This document shows, piece by piece, positions 1 through 7,693 of a stretch of DNA of 41,140 nucleotides. The DNA comes from Actinomadura rubrisoli (lineage in GTDB: Bacteria; Actinomycetota; Actinomycetes; Streptosporangiales; Streptosporangiaceae), in NCBI RefSeq assembly GCF_004349215.1, contig NZ_SMKU01000040.1, positions 1 through 41,140 of the forward strand, given 5' to 3'. A program made the translations under genes and the position numbers. Every line of letters begins with the position of its first letter. Position 1 is the first letter of the stretch. Under the pieces are notes generated by a model. It was not told the DNA's origin. It saw only the letters and a list, made by a program, of their open reading frames with translations, and made no database searches.

Positions 1-2
1 GC

Positions 3-1463
3 CTGCTGCGCCGCGTGCTGGACGGGGGCGGCTGGACGTCCTGGGACACCCCGCCCGCCGATGCCGTCGACCCCGGCTCGGCGTACGGGAGAGCCCTGGC
101 CGCCGCGCGGGAGCGCAGCGGGTGCGACGAGGCGGTCGTCAGCGGCTCGGGCGTGCTGCGCGGGCGCCGGGTCGCGTTCGTCGTGTCGGAGTTCCGCTTC
201 CTGGCGGGCTCGATCGGCCTGGCCACCGCCGACCGGATCGTGGCGGCCGTCGAGCGCGCCACGGCCGAGGGCCTGCCGCTGCTGGCCGCGCCGTCCTCGG
301 GCGGCACCCGCATGCAGGAGGGCACCGCCGCGTTCGTCCAGATGGCCCGCATCGCCGCCGCCGTCATGGCGCACCGCGCGGCCGGGCTGCCCTACCTGGT
401 GTACCTGCGGCATCCCACCACGGGCGGGGTGTTCGCCTCGTGGGGGTCCCTCGGCCACGTCACCGCCGCCGAGCCCGGCGCGCTGATCGGCTTCCTCGGC
501 CCCCGCGTCTACGAGGGGCTGTACGGCGAGCCGTTCCCGCCGGGCGTGCAGGTCGCCGAGAACCTCGCCGCGAAGGGCCTGCTGGACGCCGTCGTGGGAA
601 TCGACGACCTCGCCGGCGTCACGTCCGCCGCCCTGGACGTCCTGTGCGCCCGTCCGCCCGCGGCCGTACCGGACGACGTCCCACCCGCCAAGGCGGACGT
701 CTCCGAGGACGTTCCTGCGTGGGAGTCGATCGGACGGTCACGGCGGCCCGACCGTCCGGGCGTCCGGGAACTGCTCCGGTACGGCGCCACGCACGTGACG
801 CCCCTCTCCGGGACCGGCCAGGGCGAGGCCGACCCCGGCCTGCTGCTCGCCCTGGCCCGCTTCGGCGCGGCGCCCTGCGTCGTCGTCGGTCAGGACCGGC
901 GCAGCCAGCGGACCGGGCATCCGCTCGGCCCGGCGGGCCTGCGCGTCGCGCGGCGCGGCATGCGGCTGGCGGCCGAGCTGGGCCTTCCGCTGGTCACCGT
1001 GGTCGACACGCCCGGCGCGGTGCTGTCGGCCGAGGCAGAGGAGGGCGGCCTCGCCGGGGAGATCGCCCGCTGCCTGGCCGACCTGATCACGCTCTCCGCG
1101 CCGACGCTGTGCGTCCTGCTCGGCGAGGGGACGGGCGGGGCCGCGCTGGCGCTCCTCCCCGCCGACCGCGTCCTGGCGGCCCGGCACGCCTGGCTGTCCC
1201 CGCTCCCGCCCGAGGGCGCCTCGGTGATCATGCACCGCACGCCCGATCTGGCGGGGGAGATGGCCGCCGCCCAGGGCGTCCGGTCGGCGGACCTCCTGCG
1301 GGACGGGCTGGCCGACGCGCTCCTCGACGAGCGCCCGGACGCGGCCGACGAGCCGGAGGCGTTCTGCCGCCGGGCCGCCGCGGCGGTCGAGCGGGAGCTT
1401 TCGGGCCTCGTCCCGGGCGGGCCCGCCGTCCGCCAGGCGCGCTACCGGCCGCCGTCCCGTTGA
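3..1463 (+). CDS. Fused beta/alpha acyl-CoA carboxyltransferase (5' end outside window)
   Basis: This is a carboxyltransferase of the biotin-dependent acyl-CoA carboxylase family (acetyl- or propionyl-CoA type). It would move the carboxyl group from carboxybiotin to an acyl-CoA in the cytoplasm. The first half carries an AccD-like segment (SSGGTRMQEG). The second half carries an AccA-like segment (HPLGPAGLRVARRGM, then VVDTPGA, then LGEGTGGAALA and PPEGAS), so both crotonase-fold halves sit on one chain. The frame is open to the left edge. The GTG at 15 gives a protein starting MLDGGGW, but the family usually has residues before this 'LD-G-W-SWD' segment, so the true start is probably upstream. 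The stop overlaps the -35 box of the next gene's promoter. No biotin carboxylase or carrier protein is visible, so the exact substrate is unknown. Confidence 0.85.
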   Translation: MLRRVLDGGGWTSWDTPPADAVDPGSAYGRALAAARERSGCDEAVVSGSGVLRGRRVAFVVSEFRFLAGSIGLATADRIVAAVERATAEGLPLLAAPSSGGTRMQEGTAAFVQMARIAAAVMAHRAAGLPYLVYLRHPTTGGVFASWGSLGHVTAAEPGALIGFLGPRVYEGLYGEPFPPGVQVAENLAAKGLLDAVVGIDDLAGVTSAALDVLCARPPAAVPDDVPPAKADVSEDVPAWESIGRSRRPDRPGVRELLRYGATHVTPLSGTGQGEADPGLLLALARFGAAPCVVVGQDRRSQRTGHPLGPAGLRVARRGMRLAAELGLPLVTVVDTPGAVLSAEAEEGGLAGEIARCLADLITLSAPTLCVLLGEGTGGAALALLPADRVLAARHAWLSPLPPEGASVIMHRTPDLAGEMAAAQGVRSADLLRDGLADALLDERPDAADEPEAFCRRAAAAVERELSGLVPGGPAVRQARYRPPSR

Positions 1464-1489
1464 CCGGATTTCATTTGGGTACGTACGAT
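1460..1489 (+). promoter_or_regulatory. Promoter with TTTGGG operator before the amidotransferase
   Basis: A TTGACC -35 box (1460-1465) and a TACGAT -10 box (1484-1489) lie 18 bp apart. The 16-bp motif TTTGGGTACGTACGAT (1474-1489) fills the end of the spacer and the -10. The same motif recurs at five other places, before puuC, hpaE, the luciferase-like gene, marR and the permease. A repressor bound here would cover the -10. The assignment to the MarR protein near 31 kb is inference. Confidence 0.6.
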
Positions 1490-1515
1490 CTCAGTGTCGA
1501 CCTCTGGAGGAACCC

Positions 1516-2217
1516 GTGCGCGCCCTGCTCATCCAGCACGATCACGTGTCGCCCTCGGGACCGGTGGGCGAGCGCCTGACCGGTCGCGGCTGGGACGTGG
1601 GCGAACTGCTCGTCGTGCCCGCCGACCGGCACCTGACCCCGGACGTGGAGTGCGCCTTTCCCGACCCCCTCGCCTACGACCTGATCGTCCCCATGGGCGC
1701 GCCCTGGTCGGTGGACGATCCGGGCGTCGCCTCCTGGGTCGTGCCCGAGCTCGACCTGCTCGCCAAGGCGCACGCGGGCGGCGTCCCGGTCCTGGGCATC
1801 TGCTTCGGCGGCCAGGCCCTCGCGGCCGCGCTCGGCGGCGGCGTCGAACGGGCCCCGCACGCCGAGATGGGCTGGGTGGACGTCGAGACCGACGACCCGT
1901 CGCTGGTCGGCCCCGGCCCCTGGTTCCAGTTCCACTACGACCGCTGGATCCTGCCGCCGGGCGCCACCGAGATCGCCCGCAACGCCGTCTGCTCCCAGGC
2001 GTTCGTCCACGGCCGCGCGATGGGCGTGCAGTTCCACCCCGAGATCACCGTGTTCGAGCTGGAGCAGTGGCTCTCCCACGGCGGCCACGTCGCGATGCGC
2101 GCCGAGGGCGCCGACCCGGACGCCATCCTGGAGGAGGTCCGCCGCACCGAGGCCGCCTCGATCCGCCGCACCCACGCCCTCGTCGACGCCTTCCTCGACC
2201 GAGTGGCCACCGCCTAG
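1516..2217 (+). CDS. Class I glutamine amidotransferase-like hydrolase
   Basis: This 233-residue protein is a stand-alone class I glutamine amidotransferase domain of the GMP-synthase-like group. The nucleophile elbow GICFGGQ puts the catalytic Cys at about residue 96, and QFHPEI supplies His174 and Glu176. There is no synthetase domain, so it acts either with a partner or as a hydrolase of gamma-glutamyl amides. The GTG start at 1516 is set by a GGAGG at 1506-1510. Its promoter carries the TTTGGG operator shared with puuCD, hpaEDG and the permease, which ties it to that amine/aromatic regulon. By analogy with PuuD-type enzymes it could release glutamate from gamma-glutamylated intermediates, but that is inference. 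It is convergent with the response regulator gene. Confidence 0.8.
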   Translation: MRALLIQHDHVSPSGPVGERLTGRGWDVGELLVVPADRHLTPDVECAFPDPLAYDLIVPMGAPWSVDDPGVASWVVPELDLLAKAHAGGVPVLGICFGGQALAAALGGGVERAPHAEMGWVDVETDDPSLVGPGPWFQFHYDRWILPPGATEIARNAVCSQAFVHGRAMGVQFHPEITVFELEQWLSHGGHVAMRAEGADPDAILEEVRRTEAASIRRTHALVDAFLDRVATA

Positions 2218-2238
2218 CGCGGTTCCGCGGACCCGGGC

Positions 2239-2254
2239 GCCTCGCCGACGAGGC
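2239..2254. terminator. Small hairpin between convergent genes
   Basis: GCCTCG-ccga-CGAGGC forms a 6-bp stem in the 65-bp gap between the convergent amidotransferase and response regulator genes. It has no T tail, so it is at best a weak bidirectional terminator. Confidence 0.3.
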
Positions 2255-2282
2255 CAGGCGGCCCGCCGACCGCGCCGGCGCG

Positions 2283-2930
2283 TCAGGACGGGTCGAGGAG
2301 GCCGGCGCGGTGGGCGAGGATCGCGGCCTGGACGCGGTTGGTCAGGGACAGCTTGGTGAGGATCCGGCTGACGTGGGTCTTCACCGTCGCCTCGCTCATG
2401 TGCAGGGCGGCGGCGATGTCGGTGTTGGACAGGCCGCCGCCCACCCGGACGAGGACCTCGCGTTCCTTGGCGGTCAGGACGGTGAGGCGCCGCTCGGCCT
2501 CGGAGCGTCCCGTGTCGGCGAAGTCGCGAAGCAGGCGCCGGGTGACCTTGGGGGAGAGCATCGCGTCGCCGCGCGCGGCGCTGCGGACGGCCGCCAGCAT
2601 CTCCTGCGCCGAGGCGTCCTTCAGCAGGAAGCCCACGGCGCCGTGGCGCAGGGCGGTGCGCACGTACTCGTCCAGGTCGAAGGTGGTGAGGACCACGACG
2701 CTGGGCGGGCGGGGGAGGCGCGCCATGCGCTCGGTCGCGGTCAGGCCGTCGGCGCGGGGCATCCGGATGTCCATCAGGACGACGTCGGGAGCGCGGGCCC
2801 CGGCCTCCCGCAGCGCCTCGTCCCCGTCGGACGCCTCGCCGACCACCGTGACATCGGGGGCCGTCTCCATGATGGTGCGGAGCATGGCGCGCACCATCCA
2901 CTCGTCGTCCACGATCAGGACGCGGATCAC
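2283..2930 (-). CDS. NarL/FixJ-family response regulator
   Basis: This 215-residue response regulator has an N-terminal receiver domain with the acidic pair in VDDE near residues 8-10, the phospho-acceptor Asp at about 54 (VLMDIRMP) and the conserved Lys in LLKDAS. It has a C-terminal LuxR-type helix-turn-helix (LTAKEREVLVRVGGGLSNTDIA, then TVKTHVSRIL). The GTG start overlaps the kinase stop (GTGA), so the two are translationally coupled. It should bind DNA as a phosphorylated dimer. Its targets cannot be read from the sequence; the divergent membrane protein gene at 4179 is a candidate. Confidence 0.93.
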   Translation of the reverse strand: MIRVLIVDDEWMVRAMLRTIMETAPDVTVVGEASDGDEALREAGARAPDVVLMDIRMPRADGLTATERMARLPRPPSVVVLTTFDLDEYVRTALRHGAVGFLLKDASAQEMLAAVRSAARGDAMLSPKVTRRLLRDFADTGRSEAERRLTVLTAKEREVLVRVGGGLSNTDIAAALHMSEATVKTHVSRILTKLSLTNRVQAAILAHRAGLLDPS

Positions 2931-4045
2931 AGCGGCACCTCGGCGCTCACCTCGAAGCCGCCGCCGGGCGCCGGGCGCGCGGTCAGCTCGCCGCCGACGA
3001 GCCGGATCCGCTCGGCGATGCCGAGCAGGCCGTGGCCGCCGCCGGGCAGGCCGGGCCCGGGGCCGCGCGCCGGGCCGTTGGCGACGCGGAGTCGCAGGAC
3101 GTCCGGGGTCTGCCTGATCCGGACGCTCGTCTCGGCGTCGCCGGCGTGCTTGTGGACGTTGGCCAGCGCCTCCTGCACGACCCGGTAGACGGCGTGCTCG
3201 ATCAGGGCCGGGGGACGCGAGCCGGACTCGTTCGCGATCTCGAACGTGACCCGCATCCCGATGCGCCGCGACTCGGCGACGAGGTCGGCGAGGTCGGCCA
3301 GGCCCGGCTGGGGGGCGACGGGCGCGTCGCCGTCCGCGCGGAGCACCTCGACGAGGGAGCGCAGCTCGCCGAGGGCCTCGCGCCCGATGGCGCCGATGCT
3401 CCTGCCGATCGTGGTGGCGTCCCGCCCGTCCGACGCCTCAAGGGCGGTGGCGTGCAGCACCATCAGCGACACGCGGTGGGTGACGACGTCGTGCATGTCG
3501 CGGGCGATCTGGGCGCGCTCCTCGCCGCGCGCCCGCAGGATGTTCTGGTGCTGCTCGCGCTCCAGGCGCTCGGCCCGCTCGCGCATGCGGGCGATCAGCT
3601 CGCGGCGGGTGCCGGTGTACAGGCCGAGCAGGGCGGGCGCGACGCAGATCGCGGCGGTGAGCGGCGCGGCGGCGTCGGGGCCGCCGAGCCGCCAGATCGG
3701 GACGCCGACCACGGCGGAGGCGGCCAGCGTGCCGATCGCCGTCCGGCGCCATGACCCCGTGCGTTCCGCGAAGGCGTACTGCGCGACCATGACGGCGGTG
3801 AACGCGGCGAGCGTCACCCAGGCGGCCAGGGCGAGCGCGACGAACGGCTCGGGACGCCGCCTCCGGAGCAGCGCCGCCGCGCCGACCAGGAGGCCGAGCG
3901 GGACCGCGAACCACAGCGGCGGCTCCCAGCCGAGACCTGCGATCTCCCTGTCGCCGAACGACCGTCCCGCCCCGGCGTCGGAGTACGCGGTGCTCACCGC
4001 GACGGCGACCGCCACGAGCGCGTCCACTGCCGTCGGCCGTCTCAT
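2927..4045 (-). CDS. NarL-type sensor histidine kinase (HisKA_3)
   Basis: This 372-residue kinase has several hydrophobic segments in residues 5-145, taken as about five membrane spans. A linker coiled coil (RMRERAERLEREQHQN) follows. The HisKA_3 dimerisation box is IARDMHDVVTHRVS with the phospho-His at about 185. The C-terminal HATPase has the N box near VVQEALANVHKHA and the G box GHGLLGIAERI. I chose the ATG at 4045 (MRRPTAV) because it leads directly into the first membrane segment; a further 45 residues upstream are open but have non-coding character. The stop overlaps the response regulator start. The signal sensed is unknown, and there is little extracellular sequence, which suits an intramembrane sensor. 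Confidence 0.92.
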   Translation of the reverse strand: MRRPTAVDALVAVAVAVSTAYSDAGAGRSFGDREIAGLGWEPPLWFAVPLGLLVGAAALLRRRRPEPFVALALAAWVTLAAFTAVMVAQYAFAERTGSWRRTAIGTLAASAVVGVPIWRLGGPDAAAPLTAAICVAPALLGLYTGTRRELIARMRERAERLEREQHQNILRARGEERAQIARDMHDVVTHRVSLMVLHATALEASDGRDATTIGRSIGAIGREALGELRSLVEVLRADGDAPVAPQPGLADLADLVAESRRIGMRVTFEIANESGSRPPALIEHAVYRVVQEALANVHKHAGDAETSVRIRQTPDVLRLRVANGPARGPGPGLPGGGHGLLGIAERIRLVGGELTARPAPGGGFEVSAEVPL

Positions 4046-4178
4046 GGACGTCCACGCTAACCGGGCCGCGACCTGCGGGCATCCAGAGAAAGTTGTAGGC
4101 GGCGTCCACACTTCGCCTCCGGAGAAGGCGAGGATCGGCCGATGTGCCGGACGTGCCGTCGTGGCCAGCCTGAAGGGC

Positions 4179-5036
4179 ATGTCCAGAGAGAACGAGAACG
4201 ACCGGCGGCGCCTGAACCTCGTCTTCGCGGCCTTCTGCCTGGTGGCCGCCGTGCTGGCGCTGCTCCCAGAGGACCCGGCTCGGCCCGCCGTCCAGATGGC
4301 GGCGGGCTACGGGTATCCGATCGCCGCCGTCCTCGTGGCCGCCGCCGCCCTGCGGCGGGCCAGGCGCACACTGATCGTGTCGCACCTCCTCCTCGTCCCG
4401 GTGCAGTTCGTCTTCAGCTTCGGCGGCGGGTTCGCGCCGCTGGGCGGGATGATCTTCTCCGTGGTGGCCGCCGTGCTGATGCGACCGCGGTTCCCGCAGC
4501 TCAGGCGCCGCGCCCGGCGGGTGTGGCTGACCCTGCACGTCGGCGTCAGCGTCGGATGGCTGGGCCTGTCCCTGGCGATGACGACGCTGGCGGTCGCCGG
4601 GGCCACCGCCGGCGGCCATGCGGTGCGGCACGGCGCCTACGAGCTGATGCACGTGTTCGACCTCGCCATCGTGATCCCGAGCGTGGTCATGGCCATCGCC
4701 ACCGGCCTCGTGGTGTCGCTGGGGACGCCCTGGGGCGTGCTCAAGCACTGGTGGGTGCTGCTCAAGCTCGTCATCGCGCTGGTCATCCCGGTCATCGCCA
4801 CGGTCCAGAGCACGTGGATCGAGGAGCTGCGAGCGCGGACCGCCGATCCGGCGGGCGAGCCCGGCGGCCTGGGCCTCACGCTGGTGATCTGCATGGCCTG
4901 CTACGCCCTGCTGCTGTGGACGGCGGTCGCCCTGTCGGTCTTCAAGCCGGGCGGGAAGACGCGCTGGGGACGCGCCGCGAGCCGTCCCGCGCCCCGGCGC
5001 CGGACCACGGCGGCGCCCGTCGAGACGCGCATCTGA
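4179..5036 (+). CDS. Multi-pass membrane protein, DUF2269-like
   Basis: This 285-residue protein has about eight hydrophobic segments. The second half (HVGVSVGWLGLSLAMTTLAV, then LAIVIPSVVMAIATGLVVSL, then KHWWVLLKLVIALVIPVIAT) resembles DUF2269-type membrane proteins of unknown function. The first part has three to four more spans after a short charged N terminus. The ATG at 4179 (MSRENEN) is preferred; a GTG six codons upstream is possible and both have weak ribosome sites. It is divergent from the kinase gene with a 133-bp gap and could be controlled by that two-component pair. The C-terminal tail is basic. No enzymatic motif is visible. Confidence 0.75.
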   Translation: MSRENENDRRRLNLVFAAFCLVAAVLALLPEDPARPAVQMAAGYGYPIAAVLVAAAALRRARRTLIVSHLLLVPVQFVFSFGGGFAPLGGMIFSVVAAVLMRPRFPQLRRRARRVWLTLHVGVSVGWLGLSLAMTTLAVAGATAGGHAVRHGAYELMHVFDLAIVIPSVVMAIATGLVVSLGTPWGVLKHWWVLLKLVIALVIPVIATVQSTWIEELRARTADPAGEPGGLGLTLVICMACYALLLWTAVALSVFKPGGKTRWGRAASRPAPRRRTTAAPVETRI

Positions 5037-5060
5037 CCACCCCGTCCAGGACGACCCCCT

Positions 5061-5252
5061 CTAGGACGATCCGCGACGAGGCGGCCGCCGGGGGCCGGAG
5101 TGGTGGCGGGAGCCCCGGCGGTGGCGGCGGCCGCGGGGGACGAACGCGGCGACGGCCCCGAGGGCCAGCCCGATCAGGAGCACGACGAGAAGGGCGGCGA
5201 GAACCCAGGTAGTGATCTTGAAGCTCCTGCATCTCGCGGTGTCGTCCGCCAT
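5061..5252 (-). CDS. Small single-span membrane protein
   Basis: A 63-residue protein starts at the ATG at 5252 behind a GGAAGGGG-type ribosome site. A short polar N terminus is followed by one strong transmembrane segment (residues about 15-37, WVLAALLVVLLIGLALGAVA) and an Arg/His-rich tail of about 25 residues. The layout (one span, very basic cytoplasmic end) is common among uncharacterised actinobacterial proteins. It converges with the larger membrane protein gene, ending 25 bp from it. No function can be given. Confidence 0.5.
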   Translation of the reverse strand: MADDTARCRSFKITTWVLAALLVVLLIGLALGAVAAFVPRGRRHRRGSRHHSGPRRPPRRGSS

Positions 5253-5356
5253 AGGGTCGCGATCCCCTTCCGGTGTTCCTTCGCCCTTCCTAGGCTCCAT
5301 GGTGACAGATCTCCGCCACACTCCGCGTCGTGGTAATTACTTACCGTGATTCGTAG

Positions 5357-6109
5357 TCAGGCGGCCGCGGCCTGGATCAAGGCCCTGAACAGGGCTTGCT
5401 GGGCCCGGTCGGTGGCGGCGGTGTCCTCGGGATGCCACTGGACGGCGAGGAACCAGCCGCGGGGATCGGCGAGCTCGGCGGCCTCGACCGTGCCGTCGGC
5501 GGCGTGCGCGGTCGGCTTCAGCGCGGGGGCCAGCGTCGCGACCGCCTGGTGGTGGTAGCAGGACGCGACCGTCTCCTCCGCGTCCAGGGTCTTGGCCAGC
5601 AGCGTGCCCGGCGTGACCGCCACCGGGTGCGCCTTGTGCCGGTGGTCGGGCTCCATGTGCTGGTCGAGCGTCCCGCCGAGGACCGCGTTGACGACCTGGA
5701 ACCCCCGGCAGACGGCGAGCGCCGGTATCCCCGTCTCCAGGACGTGGGACGCCAGGGCCAGGTCGAACTCGTCCTGCTCCTCGTCCACGTCGTAGAGGGC
5801 CTCGTGCTCGTCGGCCGCGCCGTAGTGGCGCGGGTGGAGGTCGCCGCCGCCCGGGAGCAGGACGCCGTCGCAGCGCTCCAGCCGGGACGGGTCGAACGGC
5901 GCGGCCGGGTGCATGACGAACGGCTCGCCACCGGCCCGGAACACCGCCTCGACGAGGGCGCGGGCGGCCACCTCGGCCCGGTAGCGCAGGGCGGAGGCGC
6001 TCGCGGAGAAGCGGGCGGGAAGGGCGATGAGGGGGCGCGGGATCCCGGCTTCGGGGCGCCGGCTCCCGGCTTCGGGGCGCGGGCCTCCGGCTTCGGGGCG
6101 CGGGCTCAC
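5357..6109 (-). CDS. puuD: Gamma-glutamyl-GABA hydrolase family protein (PuuD-like)
   Basis: This 250-residue class I amidotransferase-fold hydrolase should cleave gamma-glutamyl-GABA or a related gamma-glutamyl amide to release glutamate. That is the last step of the gamma-glutamylated polyamine route. Seen here: LLPGGGDLHPRHYG, the nucleophile AVCRGFQ (Cys134), YHHQAV, and WHPED (His226, Glu228), in the order found in PuuD. The GTG start at 6109 overlaps the puuC stop (GTGA), so the two genes are coupled. The first 24 residues are unlike the family and consist of three copies of a 7-residue Pro/Arg/Glu/Ala/Gly unit. A start inside or after the repeats cannot be excluded. It is the second gene of a leftward operon. 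Confidence 0.88.
   Translation of the reverse strand: MSPRPEAGGPRPEAGSRRPEAGIPRPLIALPARFSASASALRYRAEVAARALVEAVFRAGGEPFVMHPAAPFDPSRLERCDGVLLPGGGDLHPRHYGAADEHEALYDVDEEQDEFDLALASHVLETGIPALAVCRGFQVVNAVLGGTLDQHMEPDHRHKAHPVAVTPGTLLAKTLDAEETVASCYHHQAVATLAPALKPTAHAADGTVEAAELADPRGWFLAVQWHPEDTAATDRAQQALFRALIQAAAA
6041..6103. repeat. Three tandem 21-bp repeats in the 5' end of puuD
   Basis: Three 21-bp units (6041-6061, 6062-6082, 6083-6103) share the core CCGGCTTCGGGGCG. On the minus strand they encode PRPEAGG, PRPEAGS and RRPEAGI. They lie directly after the puuD start codon and just beyond the puuC stop. Such in-frame units could vary in number between strains. Confidence 0.85.
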
Positions 6110-7578
6110 AGCTCGATCCAGGTGGTCTTCAGGTCGGTGTACTTGTCGAGGGCGTGCAGGGACTTGTCGCGGCCGTGCCCGGACTGCTTGACCCCGCCGA
6201 ACGGAATGCTCATGTCCCCCTCCTCGTAGCAGTTGACCCAGACCGTCCCGGCGCGGAGGGCGCGCGACACGCGGTGCGCGGTGGACAGGTCCGACGTCCA
6301 CACGGCGGCGGCGAGACCGTAGTCGGAGTCGTTGGCCATCGCGACGGCCTCGTCCACGTCGTCGAACGCAAGGACGGCGAGGACGGGCCCGAAGATCTCC
6401 TCGCGCGCCACCGGCATCTCGGGCTTGACCTGGTCGAAGACCGTGGGGCGGATGTGCGGGCCGTCGGCGCGGCCCCCGGTGCGCAGCCGGGCGCCCGAGG
6501 ACTTGGCGGCCTCGATGTGCGCCATGACGCGCGCGTGGTGGGCGGCCGACACCAGCGGACCCATCTCGGTCGCCGGGTCCAGCGGGTCGCCGACGCGCAG
6601 CGACTCGGCGCGGGCCACGACCCGGTCGAGGACGCGGTCGGCGACCGAGCGGTGGACGAGCAGGCGGGACGGCGCGGAGCACATCTCGCCCGCGTTGAAG
6701 AAGATGTTCCCCGCGGCGGTGTCGGCGGCGACGTCCAGGTCCGGGGCGTCCGGCAGGACGATGTTGGGGGACTTGCCGCCGAGCTCCAGCCAGACGCGCT
6801 TGAGGTTGGACCCGGCCGCGTAGCGCAGGAAGTGGCGGCCGACCTCGGTGGAGCCGGTGAAGGCCAGGACGTCCACGCCCGGGTGCTCGCCCAGGGCGCG
6901 CCCGGCGATCTCGCCGGGCCCGTTGACGACGTTGAACGCGCCCGGCGGCAGCCCGGCCTCGGTCGCGAGCGCGGCCAGGTGCAGGGCGGACAGGGGCGAC
7001 TCCTCGGCGGGCTTCAGCACGACCGTGCAGCCGGCGGCGAGGGCCGGGGCGATCTTCCACGCGGCCATCGTCAGCGGGAAGTTCCACGGGACGACGGCCG
7101 CGACGACGCCGGCGGGCTCGCGGGTGATGAGGGCGAGCGAGGACGCGGCGGTGCGGGGCGACTCGTCCAGTTGCTTGTCGGCGGCCTCGGCGTACCAGCG
7201 CAGGCACCCGATGAGGGCGCGCAGTTCGATACCGTGCGACTCGGTGATCGGCTTGCCCATCTCCAGGCTCACCAGCAGGGCGAGGGCGTCGCGGTCGCGC
7301 TCGACCAGGGCGGCCCAGCGCAGGAGCGCGGCCTTGCGCTCGGCGGGCGCGAGGCGCGGCCAGGGCCCGGCGTCGAAGGCCCGGCGGGCGGCGGCGACGG
7401 CGTCGTCGACCTGGGCCGTCCCGGCGGACGGGACGTGCGCGATCGTCAGGCCGTCGCGGGGGGAGACCACCGGGGTGGTGGCGGGATCGCCGGTGAACGC
7501 GCCGTCGATGTGGTGGCCGGTGTACGGGACGAGCCCGGCGGCCCGGGCACGCCATTCGTCGTACGGGACATCGGTCAC
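6106..7578 (-). CDS. puuC: Gamma-glutamyl-gamma-aminobutyraldehyde dehydrogenase-like (PuuC type)
   Basis: This 490-residue NAD(P)-dependent aldehyde dehydrogenase oxidises an aldehyde to an acid in the cytoplasm. The fold is complete: PWNFPL (Asn166), LELGGKSP (Glu265 general base) and GEMCSAPSR (nucleophile Cys300). The C terminus has the signature of PuuC: EGDM, PFGGVKQSGHGRDKSLHA and LKTTWIEL. The GTG start at 7578 has a GAGGAGG ribosome site. The frame stays open far upstream without coding character. It is divergent from hpaE, and the gap holds two TTTGGG operators. PuuC enzymes accept a range of aldehydes, so an arylacetaldehyde from an aromatic amine is as plausible as a polyamine-derived one. 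That would fit the hpa genes next door. Confidence 0.9.
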   Translation of the reverse strand: MTDVPYDEWRARAAGLVPYTGHHIDGAFTGDPATTPVVSPRDGLTIAHVPSAGTAQVDDAVAAARRAFDAGPWPRLAPAERKAALLRWAALVERDRDALALLVSLEMGKPITESHGIELRALIGCLRWYAEAADKQLDESPRTAASSLALITREPAGVVAAVVPWNFPLTMAAWKIAPALAAGCTVVLKPAEESPLSALHLAALATEAGLPPGAFNVVNGPGEIAGRALGEHPGVDVLAFTGSTEVGRHFLRYAAGSNLKRVWLELGGKSPNIVLPDAPDLDVAADTAAGNIFFNAGEMCSAPSRLLVHRSVADRVLDRVVARAESLRVGDPLDPATEMGPLVSAAHHARVMAHIEAAKSSGARLRTGGRADGPHIRPTVFDQVKPEMPVAREEIFGPVLAVLAFDDVDEAVAMANDSDYGLAAAVWTSDLSTAHRVSRALRAGTVWVNCYEEGDMSIPFGGVKQSGHGRDKSLHALDKYTDLKTTWIEL

Positions 7579-7600
7579 GGGGCCCCTCCTCGCGCTAGAG

Positions 7601-7616
7601 TTCGTTTGAACCCAAA
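7601..7616 (-). promoter_or_regulatory. TTTGGG operator, puuC side
   Basis: On the minus strand this reads TTTGGGTTCAAACGAA, the second of six copies of the shared motif, 23 bp upstream of the puuC start. The core GTTTG-n4-CAAAC is an inverted repeat, as expected for a dimeric MarR protein. Confidence 0.55.
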
Positions 7617-7632
7617 CATTAGCCGGACAGGG

Positions 7633-7679
7633 TTGACCGCCGCCATCCCCGCTTCCTAAGTTATTTGGGACCAAACAAA
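7633..7679 (+). promoter_or_regulatory. hpaE promoter with TTTGGG operator
   Basis: TTGACC (7633-7638) and TAAGTT (7657-7662), 18 bp apart, form a plausible actinobacterial promoter (TAnnnT type -10). The motif TTTGGGACCAAACAAA (7664-7679) covers the expected transcription start and contains the inverted repeat TTTGG-ga-CCAAA. The hpaE ribosome site GGAGG follows at 7681. Confidence 0.55.
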
Positions 7680-7693
7680 CTGGAGGTGCAGCG

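Noticed and set aside
4046..4180. Longer start for the sensor kinase
   Set aside because: The extra 45 residues have no membrane or domain character and would remove most of the divergent promoter region; the ATG at 4045 is adjacent to the first span.
5037..5060. Direct repeat TCCAGGACGACC / TCTAGGACGATC as a terminator
   Set aside because: The copies are direct, not inverted, and form no stem; no function assigned.
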